Source: Bacteroidales bacterium (GTDB taxonomy: Bacteria; Bacteroidota; Bacteroidia; Bacteroidales; VadinHA17). Taken from it: a stretch of DNA of 64,000 bases. Within the stretch, counting starts at the first letter, position 1. Each line of letters begins with the position of its first letter. The translations under genes were made by a program, and so were the position numbers. The notes beneath the pieces are model-generated. The model was given only the letters and a program-made list of their open reading frames with translations. It was not told the origin of the DNA and made no database searches. Positions 8,420 through 17,654 of the stretch are shown here, piece after piece. The DNA lies in NCBI GenBank assembly GCA_025454755.1, contig JALONV010000009.1:1-64000 (forward strand). The letters run 5' to 3'.

Positions 8420-9895
8420 ATGAAGAAATACATCTTTTCATTGCTTTTAATTTTGACAATAACTTCCTGCGTCAATAACAACAATAAGGCACGCTGGCCT
8501 CAGTTCCGGGGTCCTGACGGTTCAGGCGTGGCTGATAAAAAAGCCAGGCCTCCCGTCAGATTTGAAGAAAACCTGAAATGGCAAACTGATCTGCCGGTCG
8601 GTTTTTCTTCGCCTGTTATCTGGGATGACAAAATATTCCTTACCGGATATATTGAAGAGAAAAAAGAGCTGGCGACGATCTGCTTAAACCGCGAAGATGG
8701 AAAAATCATCTGGCAAAAATCTTTTTCTCCTGACACACTTGAAAAATTTCATTCTGTGGCCAATCCGGCCCAGAGTACTCCGGCGACGGACGGCGAAAGG
8801 GTGGTTTCATATTTCGGCTCCTGCGGGCTGGTGTGTTACAACATGCAGGGAGAATTACTTTGGAAGTATTCAAAACCATGCACTAAATTTATGTATGGAA
8901 ATGCAACATCGCCGGTAATTACAGATAGCAAAGTAATATTGATAAAGGATGAAGGGAGGATCAGGTATCTTCTCGCAATTGATAAAACAACCGGAAAGGA
9001 AATATGGAGGGCCGGTTTTGAACGTGACACACTAATAGGATGGGCCGGTAACGCCACACCCTTGATCTATAAGGATAATGTTATTGTCCACAGGGTGGGA
9101 GAAGTTGCAGGCTATTCAGTTAGTGACGGAACATGTTTATGGAACTATAAAATCCTGACGGAAGCGTCCGGTTCTCCGGTCATAGCAGAAGACAAAGTCC
9201 TGATCAGCTGCTGGTATAATTTAAGTGATGATGCAGAACGCCCTGAAGTGCTTGATTTTGAGGGATTACTTCTGAAATCTGATTCAAATAAAAACGGTAA
9301 AATTGATAAAACCGAAATCCCTGGAGACCTCATGCTCTTTCAGAGACCAGAGATGAAAGAAATTGAAGGAACATCTTTTTCAGTTAAACCGTATTTTGAT
9401 GGACTGGATATGAATGGAGATAAGGAACTTGATGATAAGGAATGGGAACAGGTACTTGAATGGTTTAAAAATTATAGCAGGCCATCAGGTTTAATCGCGA
9501 TCAGTCCCGATTCAAGGGGTACACTGAACGACAGTGCTGTCCTTTGGAGAGTGACTAAATATATATCAGAAGTCCCATCTCCGATTTATTACAAAAAGAG
9601 AGCTTACATGATAAAAGACGGAGGTTTTGTGACATGTGTAAATCCGGGAACTGGAAATATAATTTATCAGACAAGAGTTGGGACCCCCGGACCTTACTTT
9701 GCATCTCCTGTGGCTACCAACGGTCTTTTGTATCTATTTGCATTCAATGGCAGACTTACAATAATAAAAGCCGGAGACGAACCGAAAATAGTCGCCAAAC
9801 ATGATTTTAAGGATAATATAGCGGCTTCGCCTGCGATTATAGGGAATACGATCTATATTCGTACAAAAAAAGGCCTTCTGGCCTATTCTAATTGA
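8420..9895 (+). CDS. PQQ-like beta-propeller repeat lipoprotein with inserted EF-hand-like motifs
   Basis: Lipoprotein signal MKKYIFSLLLILTITSC; start moved to 8420 because 8396 lies in the predicted -7 box; repeats such as GKIIWQKSF, GELLWKYS, GKEIWRAGF; DSNKNGKIDKTEI and DMNGDKELDDKEW. Confidence 0.8.
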   Translation: MKKYIFSLLLILTITSCVNNNNKARWPQFRGPDGSGVADKKARPPVRFEENLKWQTDLPVGFSSPVIWDDKIFLTGYIEEKKELATICLNREDGKIIWQKSFSPDTLEKFHSVANPAQSTPATDGERVVSYFGSCGLVCYNMQGELLWKYSKPCTKFMYGNATSPVITDSKVILIKDEGRIRYLLAIDKTTGKEIWRAGFERDTLIGWAGNATPLIYKDNVIVHRVGEVAGYSVSDGTCLWNYKILTEASGSPVIAEDKVLISCWYNLSDDAERPEVLDFEGLLLKSDSNKNGKIDKTEIPGDLMLFQRPEMKEIEGTSFSVKPYFDGLDMNGDKELDDKEWEQVLEWFKNYSRPSGLIAISPDSRGTLNDSAVLWRVTKYISEVPSPIYYKKRAYMIKDGGFVTCVNPGTGNIIYQTRVGTPGPYFASPVATNGLLYLFAFNGRLTIIKAGDEPKIVAKHDFKDNIAASPAIIGNTIYIRTKKGLLAYSN

Positions 9896-10078
9896 TTCTT
9901 AAATCATATTGTAATTGTAATCACATTAAAGTAGATCTTTATAAAGCTTTCTTCTTTTCTGTCGCGGAATATCCACTTCGTTACGATCTCCTTAATAGTT
10001 TGACTTTGGTCTTTTTCTGTCGTAAATTGGATCAATAAAACAACGACTCATTTAAATTAACAATTAAAGCCTGAATTC

Positions 10079-10522
10079 ATGGACAACTTAATTATTAGAA
10101 CCCGGTATCCTTTGTCCAAAAAAATAATTTATGGCGGAGGAATGATTTTAGTGGCTGTTGTAATGATAGTTTTAAGCATCACACTGCATATTAAGTTTTT
10201 AGCCGGATCGATGATTCCTCTTCTGGGAACAGGAGTATTATTTTTTACTCCTCTTATGGGTTCATATAATACACAGATTTATGCAGCTAATGGGTTTCTT
10301 AAGATAAGATGGCCTGACAGGGCTAAAATAAATGTGCTGGAATCTGAAATTGAAAGGATTACCTTATCGACTAATTATATTTTTATTTTCAGAAAAGTCA
10401 GGAAAAATATTAAACTTACGCTATATGATAAAGATCAAAAAGCTCAGGTCTTTAAATTTTTTACTGAATATGCAAAAGAAAAAAATATTCCCCTGGTTAA
10501 CCAGGATGAACAGAAGCATTAA
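10079..10522 (+). CDS. hypothetical membrane protein (two TM helices plus PH-like domain)
   Basis: Long ORF with hydrophobic N-terminal hairpin; preceded by predicted promoter at 9999-10030. Confidence 0.6.
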   Translation: MDNLIIRTRYPLSKKIIYGGGMILVAVVMIVLSITLHIKFLAGSMIPLLGTGVLFFTPLMGSYNTQIYAANGFLKIRWPDRAKINVLESEIERITLSTNYIFIFRKVRKNIKLTLYDKDQKAQVFKFFTEYAKEKNIPLVNQDEQKH

Positions 10523-10715
10523 ACATATCTTTTATCTCCCCTTTTTTATCTTTTTCATCCATTTCCGAAGATGTAAAAAACTGGTGCAGATTCGCCACTA
10601 AAAATAAATTTGACTTAGGCTTTTTGCTGTTGTAACTTTACATTTTCTGATGGTTAACAAGCCATAATGATATTCTGATCGAATTGATTTTATTGTTTTC
10701 TTATACTTTGCCACT

Positions 10716-11723
10716 ATGAAACAATTAAGTTATTTGCTCTTCATTTTCATTTTGTTACTTTCAGGATGTGACAGGAACGATAATGGTGATGAAAATAATA
10801 ATGACTCACCAAAATGGACTAAATACACAGGCAATCCGGTAATGATTCCCGGTGCTTCAACTGATTGGGACAGGGAATTTGTAGGCTTGGGATCGGTGAT
10901 TTATCATGGAGACGTATTCAAAATGTGGTATTCCGGAGGAAGTATGACCAACACCAGTTCACCTTTACGAATTGGTTATGCCACATCCCCTGACGGGATC
11001 ACCTGGTCGAAGTACAATAATAATCCGGTTTTAAATAAAGGATCAGATGGAAGCTGGGATGATAATTCAGTTCATTCTCCCTGTGTTTTAATCATTAATG
11101 ACAAATTTCATATGTGGTATACCGGACACAAAGGATCTGATTCAAGTATTGATTTTCAGATAGGTCATGCCACTTCGTCAGACGGTATTGCCTGGACAAA
11201 AGATCCAAATAATCCGGTTCTGAAAAGGGGAATAATAGGAGACTGGGATTATTATTGGGTCTCAGTTGGATCAGTCTTATATGACGGCACCGAATATCAT
11301 TTATGGTACACAGCCAGTGGCACTAGTGGAATAAAGATTGGGCATGCCACATCTCCGGATGCACTGACCTGGTCAAAAGATCCTTCAAATCCCGTTGTTA
11401 TTCCGGGAAGCTCGGGAAGCTGGAACTATCCAAGAGTTGACTTTCCGACAGTTATATATGATGGCACTATTTATGAAATGTGGTACTCCGGTGGTGGTGG
11501 TTTTAATTGGCGTATTGGTCATGCCAGATCCTCAAATGGTAGTACCTGGACGAAAGATGCTTATGGGGTAATAACTGTCGGTCCCGTAGGAAGCTGGGAT
11601 TCGAGATCGGTAGCCTGCATGTCAGTAATAGATAGTTCAGATGTAAAATATAAAATGTGGTACTGGGGAAGCGACAATGCAAATCTGGCAAGTATCGGAT
11701 ATGTCACTAAGCTGCATGAATGA
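10716..11723 (+). CDS. five-bladed beta-propeller lipoprotein (GH43/GH32-like repeats)
   Basis: Lipobox LLLSGC; five repeats of the type W(T/S)K-x-NPV-x-PG ... MWYSGG ... IG(Y/H)A. Confidence 0.75.
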   Translation: MKQLSYLLFIFILLLSGCDRNDNGDENNNDSPKWTKYTGNPVMIPGASTDWDREFVGLGSVIYHGDVFKMWYSGGSMTNTSSPLRIGYATSPDGITWSKYNNNPVLNKGSDGSWDDNSVHSPCVLIINDKFHMWYTGHKGSDSSIDFQIGHATSSDGIAWTKDPNNPVLKRGIIGDWDYYWVSVGSVLYDGTEYHLWYTASGTSGIKIGHATSPDALTWSKDPSNPVVIPGSSGSWNYPRVDFPTVIYDGTIYEMWYSGGGGFNWRIGHARSSNGSTWTKDAYGVITVGPVGSWDSRSVACMSVIDSSDVKYKMWYWGSDNANLASIGYVTKLHE

Positions 11724-11808
11724 AAGATATGATACAATTCCGCTAATTTTAGTTGGGAATTTTTTTTTACTCCCGTTTTGAGCTCATATAAGACAGAGCA
11801 TAAGATTG

Positions 11809-11857
11809 GCAAAAGAAAAGAATATTACCCTGGTGAACCAGGATGAATAGAAGCATT
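11809..11857 (+). pseudogene. 49-bp remnant of the 3' end of a second copy of the 10079-10522 ORF
   Basis: 45/49 identity to 10472-10520 (AKEKNIPLVNQDEQKH versus AKEKNITLVNQDE*). Confidence 0.8.
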
Positions 11858-11977
11858 GAAGCAGATTCCACGCTTCACTTCGTTACACTCCCGGAATTTA
11901 ATAATAAATCGACCTTAAAAAAATTTGACTTTGGCTTTTTACCGGTGTAACTTTGCATTAAACTAAACTTGCTGGAT

Positions 11978-13396
11978 ATGAAAGCCTTAGTTAAATTTCT
12001 GCCAATTATTCTTGTTCTGACAGCGATTATCAGTTTTTCATCATGTGAAAAGAAGGATGCTGGGTCTGAAAAGGGAATGCTTGAAATCTCTCTGAATTTA
12101 CCTGACGAGACAAGTTCTTCCAAATCGGGTGTGAACACCGACAGCAGTGGAGTAGTTTCATATCATTTAATGATTTCCATTGAAGATATGGAAGGTAATC
12201 TGGTTATGAATGATTCTATGATTCCACTTTATACTTTCGGAACAGGTTTTGTCAGTAAGAATGTAGAACTGAAAACCGGAGAGTACAAGCTGTCCAAATT
12301 CATGGTGATTAATCCATCCGGAAAGGTTGTTTTTGCAACACCGGTTGAAGGTGCTCCTCTCGCATACCTTGTCAACAGACCGCTTCCATTGACTTTTAAT
12401 ATCCTGCCCGTCCAGGTTACCAGAATAATACCTGAAGTGCTGGCAGTCGGAGATAATTCTCCAACCCGGTTTGGATATGCCAGCTTTGGCATTCAGATCA
12501 TTATGCCGCTTCATTTCTGGACAATATGCATACCAGATAATCCATTAGCGACGGCCATCTCACAACTTACAGCAGCAAAACTTACTATCTATGCTGAAAA
12601 TGGCTGGCATTATACTTTTAGGCTGGAGGCAGCAGTAAATCATCTGATAATCAGGGGAGGATCGCAGGTATATTATTTTCTGCTGGAAAAGGAGGGTTAT
12701 CAGCCAAAGAAAATGCTGTTCACGGCAGAACAATTAATGTCAACCACCAGGGAAAATCCCCTCATTCTGAAAATTCCATCGGTCAGCGCTACAGTTAATT
12801 TAAAAGAAGGATTAGTTGCATATTACCCTTTTGTCGGAAATGCAAGTGACATTAGCGGGAATAATCATAATGGAATTGTTCATGGTGCAACATTAACCTC
12901 TGACCGGTTCGGAAATATGAATAATGCTTACTGCTTTAATGGAGTTGATACATTTATTGATCTGGCTAATACTGATACTCTGAATATGTTTTCAGGATTT
13001 ACACTTTCTGCATGGGTTAATTTTAAAACCAGTAATGGCGGTTCAATAGTATCTAAGCATATTAATTATTTCTATAATTCTTTTACGATGGCAGCTACTA
13101 ATTGTAATGCTGTTCTCACAACTGATAACTCACACTATTATATTGCAACAACAGAAAAGTACAATGATGGAACCTGGCATTTGTTCACTGGTGTTTTCAC
13201 CGGAACCAGGTTATTAATCTATGTAGACGGATTATTAAAAGTATCTGGCAATGCAAGCTATACAACGGGGAATGATAGGGAAATAAGAATAGGAGCAGAT
13301 TCAGAATTATCGTTTTTTAATGGAAAAATTGATGACGTCCGGATCTGGAACCGTGCATTGAGCGAGAACGAAATTTTTGCTTTATCTAAAGAGTGA
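11978..13396 (+). CDS. lipoprotein with LamG/concanavalin A-like C-terminal domain
   Basis: Signal MKALVKFLPIILVLTAIISFSSC; C-terminal 'LVAYYPFVGNASDISGNNHNGIVHGATLTSDRFGNMNNAYCFNG ... GKIDDVRIWNRALSENEI'. Confidence 0.85.
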   Translation: MKALVKFLPIILVLTAIISFSSCEKKDAGSEKGMLEISLNLPDETSSSKSGVNTDSSGVVSYHLMISIEDMEGNLVMNDSMIPLYTFGTGFVSKNVELKTGEYKLSKFMVINPSGKVVFATPVEGAPLAYLVNRPLPLTFNILPVQVTRIIPEVLAVGDNSPTRFGYASFGIQIIMPLHFWTICIPDNPLATAISQLTAAKLTIYAENGWHYTFRLEAAVNHLIIRGGSQVYYFLLEKEGYQPKKMLFTAEQLMSTTRENPLILKIPSVSATVNLKEGLVAYYPFVGNASDISGNNHNGIVHGATLTSDRFGNMNNAYCFNGVDTFIDLANTDTLNMFSGFTLSAWVNFKTSNGGSIVSKHINYFYNSFTMAATNCNAVLTTDNSHYYIATTEKYNDGTWHLFTGVFTGTRLLIYVDGLLKVSGNASYTTGNDREIRIGADSELSFFNGKIDDVRIWNRALSENEIFALSKE

Positions 13397-13540
13397 AGAT
13401 TGGATCTAAATACTTATGACAGGATGCTCATTAAAATGAAATTGACTCTGGCTTAAAGAAAGTGTAACTTTATTATATGTAACTATTAATAAAAGATATT
13501 CAATTCAACATCAATTTATTACTACTATATCAAAATAAAA

Positions 13541-13954
13541 ATGGAAAGTATTAAGGACACCTCACAGGAAGGATTTATAAATGTGAAATTTAATCTTACT
13601 TACTCTGTTTTGATGATTCTATTTGGAATAGCGTTTGTCATTTGGGCTTTATGGCCTGATCGGGATGTCTTTCTAAAATATTATTTCCTTATATTGGGAC
13701 TGATTGTATTAGCACATGGCATTTACGCAATATCAGGTGGAAGATATTTCAGATATTATCTGGCTGATAAGAAAATTATTTTTTCCGGACTCTTTATGAT
13801 AATCGGCAGAACCGTAAAATTTGACAAATTATTTATTAAAGGTAAAGACCTTTATAGAGTAATAAACGGAAAAGTAAGATACATAAACCTTATAAAGTAT
13901 CAGTGCAATAAAAAAGATCTTGATATCTTCTTTCAAGAAATCAATAAGGGGTAG
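13541..13954 (+). CDS. hypothetical membrane protein, PH-like
   Basis: ORF with two N-terminal TM segments and charged soluble tail; promoter at 13441-13472. Confidence 0.55.
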   Translation: MESIKDTSQEGFINVKFNLTYSVLMILFGIAFVIWALWPDRDVFLKYYFLILGLIVLAHGIYAISGGRYFRYYLADKKIIFSGLFMIIGRTVKFDKLFIKGKDLYRVINGKVRYINLIKYQCNKKDLDIFFQEINKG

Positions 13955-14188
13955 TCCTTAACAAGCTTTACGGAGCAAAAACAAATTTAAATCCTTTTTG
14001 CACTTGTAGTATTGCAGCAAGATATATTTATTCCAAATTAGAGATACCGCTACTCTTTTGTATTACGTAATTAGTTCCAACTATTTGGATATAATAAAAT
14101 ATATTTTCTGATCAAAGAAAGGTTTCCGAAATTTGATACAGAAGGCAATGATCGTAATAAAGATTACCACAACATTAAACTAAATTGT

Positions 14189-14635
14189 ATGAAAACATTA
14201 CGAATTATTACTGCAATTTGTTTCTTCCTGGTTTCAACCTCAATCGCTTATTCACAAGACACCGCAATGTTCAAAGCTAAAATTCACAAGTATCAAAACA
14301 AGGTGCGAAATGGCAAGATATTAACAATTACTGGTACTCCTTTAATTGCAGTTGGCGGGATACTTTTTGCCGTCGGGAATCATAATTTGCAACTTTCTAA
14401 TGATTATAGTATTTTTTCAGATGAGAGCCAGAGATATTCAATCAGAGGAACAAATTATGAAGTGCTTGGGCTCCTGATTGGAGAAGCCGGAATTGCTTTA
14501 ACGGTAACCGGCATAATTAATAGGAGTATTGGGAAAAGAAAAATTACCCAGTATAAAATTAAACTTGACAATGCAAGATCAGGTTTTTACTATAGACCTG
14601 ACCAGGCAGGATTAAGGCTGGCATTTAAGTTTTAA
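14189..14635 (+). CDS. hypothetical secreted/membrane protein
   Basis: Signal peptide-like N-terminus (MKTLRIITAICFFLVSTSIAYS), C-terminal 'AGLRLAFKF'. Confidence 0.55.
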   Translation: MKTLRIITAICFFLVSTSIAYSQDTAMFKAKIHKYQNKVRNGKILTITGTPLIAVGGILFAVGNHNLQLSNDYSIFSDESQRYSIRGTNYEVLGLLIGEAGIALTVTGIINRSIGKRKITQYKIKLDNARSGFYYRPDQAGLRLAFKF

Positions 14636-14808
14636 GACTATCAGTTAGTTTAATATATCGATTTTATATCCGTAAACCGGCTCCTTCTCAACTTTTATCT
14701 TTTGCCTTTTGTTCCGCTGTGCGGAATTTCCTCACTTCATTCGTCAATCTTTAATTTTATTTCAATATCTTTGGTAAGTGTTTCCAAACGTGCTAAATAA
14801 TTTTGGAT

Positions 14809-14847
14809 ATGCTAATAAGAACATTTGCCAGTGCCGTTACCGGTATT
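14809..14847 (+). repeat. duplicated 5' end of comM (first 13 codons)
   Basis: 38/39 identity to 15576-15614; upstream ~40 nt also recognisably similar. Confidence 0.95.
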
Positions 14848-14910
14848 TTTGATTCTGTCGTTGACATTTCTAATTTAAATCCTCAAACTGATAAATGGCC
14901 AATACAATTT

Positions 14911-14935
14911 AACTGGTCGCAATTTGCGACCAGTT
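14911..14935. promoter_or_regulatory. perfect palindrome aactggtcgcaa-t-ttgcgaccagtt, candidate operator of the ORF6N gene
   Basis: 12-bp perfect inverted arms with 1-nt centre, 17 nt upstream of the start codon at 14953. Confidence 0.7.
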
Positions 14936-14952
14936 CATAATTAGCTGTCTTT

Positions 14953-15480
14953 ATGATAAGCAAACTAATAAAAGCAGATTATAAATCTCTGATATTTGAG
15001 TTCAGAGGGTACAAAGTAATGGTTGATTTTGACCTTTCAATATTATATGGTATTGAAACAAAACGTTTGAAGGAACAAGTAAAGAGAAATATCAGAAGAT
15101 TCCCGGAAGATTTCATGTTCGAATTAACCAGGGAAGAAAAGGAACACTTGTTAGTGACTTGTGAACGGTTATCAATGCTTAAACATTCTTCGGTCAGTCC
15201 GATGGTTTTTACCGAACAGGGGGTAGCTATGCTTTCATCTGTGCTCCATTCAGAAAAAGCTATCAGCATCAATATTGAAATTATGAGAGCTTTTTCTCAT
15301 TACAGAGCATTGTTATATGAAAATAATGAGCTCAGAAGAGAAATTAAAAACCTAGATAAGAAGATTAATACGGCATTCAGGTTTCTGCTTAGCCGAATAG
15401 ATGAACTTCACCAAAAGAAAATTGCAAGAAAACCGATAGGATATAAAAATTATGCGGATGGAGAAAAAGAATCTGATTGA
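14953..15480 (+). CDS. ORF6N domain-containing DNA-binding protein
   Basis: FRGYKVMVDFDLSILYGIETKRLKEQVKRNIRRFPEDFMFELT... FTEQGVAMLSSVL. Confidence 0.9.
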   Translation: MISKLIKADYKSLIFEFRGYKVMVDFDLSILYGIETKRLKEQVKRNIRRFPEDFMFELTREEKEHLLVTCERLSMLKHSSVSPMVFTEQGVAMLSSVLHSEKAISINIEIMRAFSHYRALLYENNELRREIKNLDKKINTAFRFLLSRIDELHQKKIARKPIGYKNYADGEKESD

Positions 15481-15575
15481 AACTATATCCGAGGTATTTC
15501 AAGAGTATATTTTGTTAATAAATAATTTCCTATATTTAGAAGGTGTTTCCTTGAAGTGCTAGTAAACTTAAAATT

Positions 15576-17114
15576 ATGCTTATAAGAACATTTGCCAGTG
15601 CCGTTACCGGTATTGACGCAGTGACAGTTACCATAGAGGTTAATGTGTCGCGCGGGATCCGTTTTTTTCTTGTAGGACTGCCAGATGTTGCAGTCAAGGA
15701 GAGCCAGCAGAGAATTGAATCTGCCCTCCGTTCGTTAGGTCATAAATGGCCCGGCAAACAGGTACTGATAAACATGGCCCCTGCAGACATCAGGAAAGAG
15801 GGATCATCATACGACCTTCCCCTTGCAATGGGCATACTTACTGCCGATGAAAAAGTAGTAAAAGACGAAATAGAATCCTATATATTGATGGGAGAGCTTT
15901 CCCTTGACGGAACTCTTCAGCCGGTGAGAGGTGTGCTGCCTATCGCTCTCAGGGCACGTGAGGAGAAGTTCAGGGGTGTCATAGTCCCCGTAAAAAATGC
16001 ACGCGAAGCAGCTGTGGTAAATGGTCTGGATGTTTTTGGTATGGAGAATCTTGGTGAAGTGGTCGATTTCTTCAATGGCATGAAGAAATTCGAACCGGTT
16101 AAAGTCGATCTGATGGAGATCTTCAACAATGAAGCAAACAAATATGATGTTGATTTTTCTGATGTCAGGGGACAGGAAAATGTCAAGAGGGCCCTGGAGG
16201 TGGCTGCCGCAGGCGGCCACAACATACTTATGATCGGCCCTCCCGGCGCAGGCAAAACGATGCTGGCAAAAAGGATCCCTACAATAATTCCGCCTCTGAC
16301 CCTCGAGGAAGCCCTGGAAACCACCAAGATACACTCTGTCGCGGGAAAGATCGACGACCATACTGCCCTCATGACCCGAAGACCTTTCCGGTCGCCACAC
16401 CATACTATTTCAGATGTTGCGCTTGTTGGCGGAGGAACATTCCCCCAGCCGGGAGAAATATCTCTTGGCCATAACGGAGTACTTTTCCTCGACGAACTGC
16501 CGGAATTCAAGCGTACTGTGCTCGAAGTAATGAGACAACCTCTTGAAGACAGGGTTATAACTATCTCCAGGGCTAAATCGACAGTGGATTATCCTGCTTC
16601 ATTTATGCTGGTAGCAAGCATGAATCCCTGTCCGTGCGGATTCCATAACCACCCGGAAAAAGAGTGCATGTGCTCTCCCGGTATGGTTCAAAAATACCTT
16701 AACAGGATCTCTGGTCCTCTGCTTGACAGAATAGATATACATATCGAGGTTGTCCCCGTGAAATATGACAAACTGACAGAATCAGGAAAAACTGAGAAAT
16801 CAGCTGTTGTAAGGGAAAGAGTGGTAAAGGCCAGGGCAATACAGGCAGCCAGGTTTGCTACAATAAAGGGAGTCTATTCGAATGCACATATGTCATCGTC
16901 AATGCAGAGAAGATATTGCCAGCTCGATGAAACGGGAGGAAGGCTTCTTAAGACTGCCATGGAGCTTAGAGGATTATCGGCAAGAGCATACGACAGGATT
17001 CTGAAAGTGGCGCGTACTATTGCCGATCTGGCTGAATCGGAAAATATTACATCTGAACATATTTCTGAGGCAATCAACTACAGGAATCTCGACAGAGAAG
17101 GCTGGGCTGGCTGA
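15576..17114 (+). CDS. comM: YifB/ComM family Mg chelatase-like AAA ATPase
   Basis: MLIRTFASAVTGIDAVTVTIEVNVSRG..., Walker A GPPGAGKTMLAKR, FRSPHHTISDVALVGGG, NPCPCG. Confidence 0.95.
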   Translation: MLIRTFASAVTGIDAVTVTIEVNVSRGIRFFLVGLPDVAVKESQQRIESALRSLGHKWPGKQVLINMAPADIRKEGSSYDLPLAMGILTADEKVVKDEIESYILMGELSLDGTLQPVRGVLPIALRAREEKFRGVIVPVKNAREAAVVNGLDVFGMENLGEVVDFFNGMKKFEPVKVDLMEIFNNEANKYDVDFSDVRGQENVKRALEVAAAGGHNILMIGPPGAGKTMLAKRIPTIIPPLTLEEALETTKIHSVAGKIDDHTALMTRRPFRSPHHTISDVALVGGGTFPQPGEISLGHNGVLFLDELPEFKRTVLEVMRQPLEDRVITISRAKSTVDYPASFMLVASMNPCPCGFHNHPEKECMCSPGMVQKYLNRISGPLLDRIDIHIEVVPVKYDKLTESGKTEKSAVVRERVVKARAIQAARFATIKGVYSNAHMSSSMQRRYCQLDETGGRLLKTAMELRGLSARAYDRILKVARTIADLAESENITSEHISEAINYRNLDREGWAG

Positions 17115-17118
17115 GTTC

Positions 17119-17214
17119 GGCTTCGCTCACTCAGACCAGCCCAGGCTTCGCTCACTCAGACCAGCCCAGGCTTCGCTCACTCAGACCAGCCCAGGCTTCG
17201 CTCACTCAGACCAG
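17119..17214 (+). repeat. tandem 25-bp repeat array, ~4 copies (ggcttcgctcactcagaccagccca)
   Basis: Copies begin at 17119, 17144, 17169 and 17194, directly after the comM stop. Confidence 0.97.
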
Positions 17215-17239
17215 GTTATAATTAGTTTGCTGCAAATCC

Positions 17240-17608
17240 ATGAAAAGACTTTATGTATATATTTTAGAATGTGCAGATGATAGCTTTTACGTAGGAGTTA
17301 CTAATAATGTCGGAAGACGGTTTATTGAACACATGACTGGTATAAAAGAGAATTCATACACTTTCAACAGAAGGCCTTTGAAATTAGTGTTTTGCAGGGA
17401 ATTTGAGCGGCCAATGAAAGCAATTAATTATGAGAAACAGGTAAAAGGTTGGACAAGAGCCAAAAAAATGGCACTCATCAATTCGGATTTTAAGCTCTTA
17501 CATGAATTAGCTAAATGTAAAAACGAAACATCTCATACAAATTACATGGTCAGAGTGAGCGAAGCCGAACGAGGACCATGTAAGCGAAGCCGAACGAGGA
17601 CCATGTAA
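17240..17608 (+). CDS. GIY-YIG nuclease family protein
   Basis: LYVYILECADDSFYVGVTNNVGRRFIEHMTG... FCREFERPMKAINYEKQVKGWTRAKKMALI; C-terminus encoded within the repeat array. Confidence 0.92.
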   Translation: MKRLYVYILECADDSFYVGVTNNVGRRFIEHMTGIKENSYTFNRRPLKLVFCREFERPMKAINYEKQVKGWTRAKKMALINSDFKLLHELAKCKNETSHTNYMVRVSEAERGPCKRSRTRTM

Positions 17609-17654
17609 GCGAAGCCGAACGAGGACCATGTAAGCGAAGCCGAACGATGACCCA
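17559..17654 (+). repeat. tandem 25-bp repeat array, ~3.8 copies (gcgaagccgaacgaggaccatgtaa)
   Basis: Copies begin at 17559, 17584, 17609 and 17634; in inverse orientation to the array at 17119. Confidence 0.97.

Noticed and set aside
15807-16510. Two ~198-aa minus-strand ORFs
   Set aside because: Antisense shadows of comM with no recognisable domain.
17119-17654. 25-bp repeats considered as a CRISPR array
   Set aside because: Units are contiguous with no unique spacers, and no cas genes are nearby.
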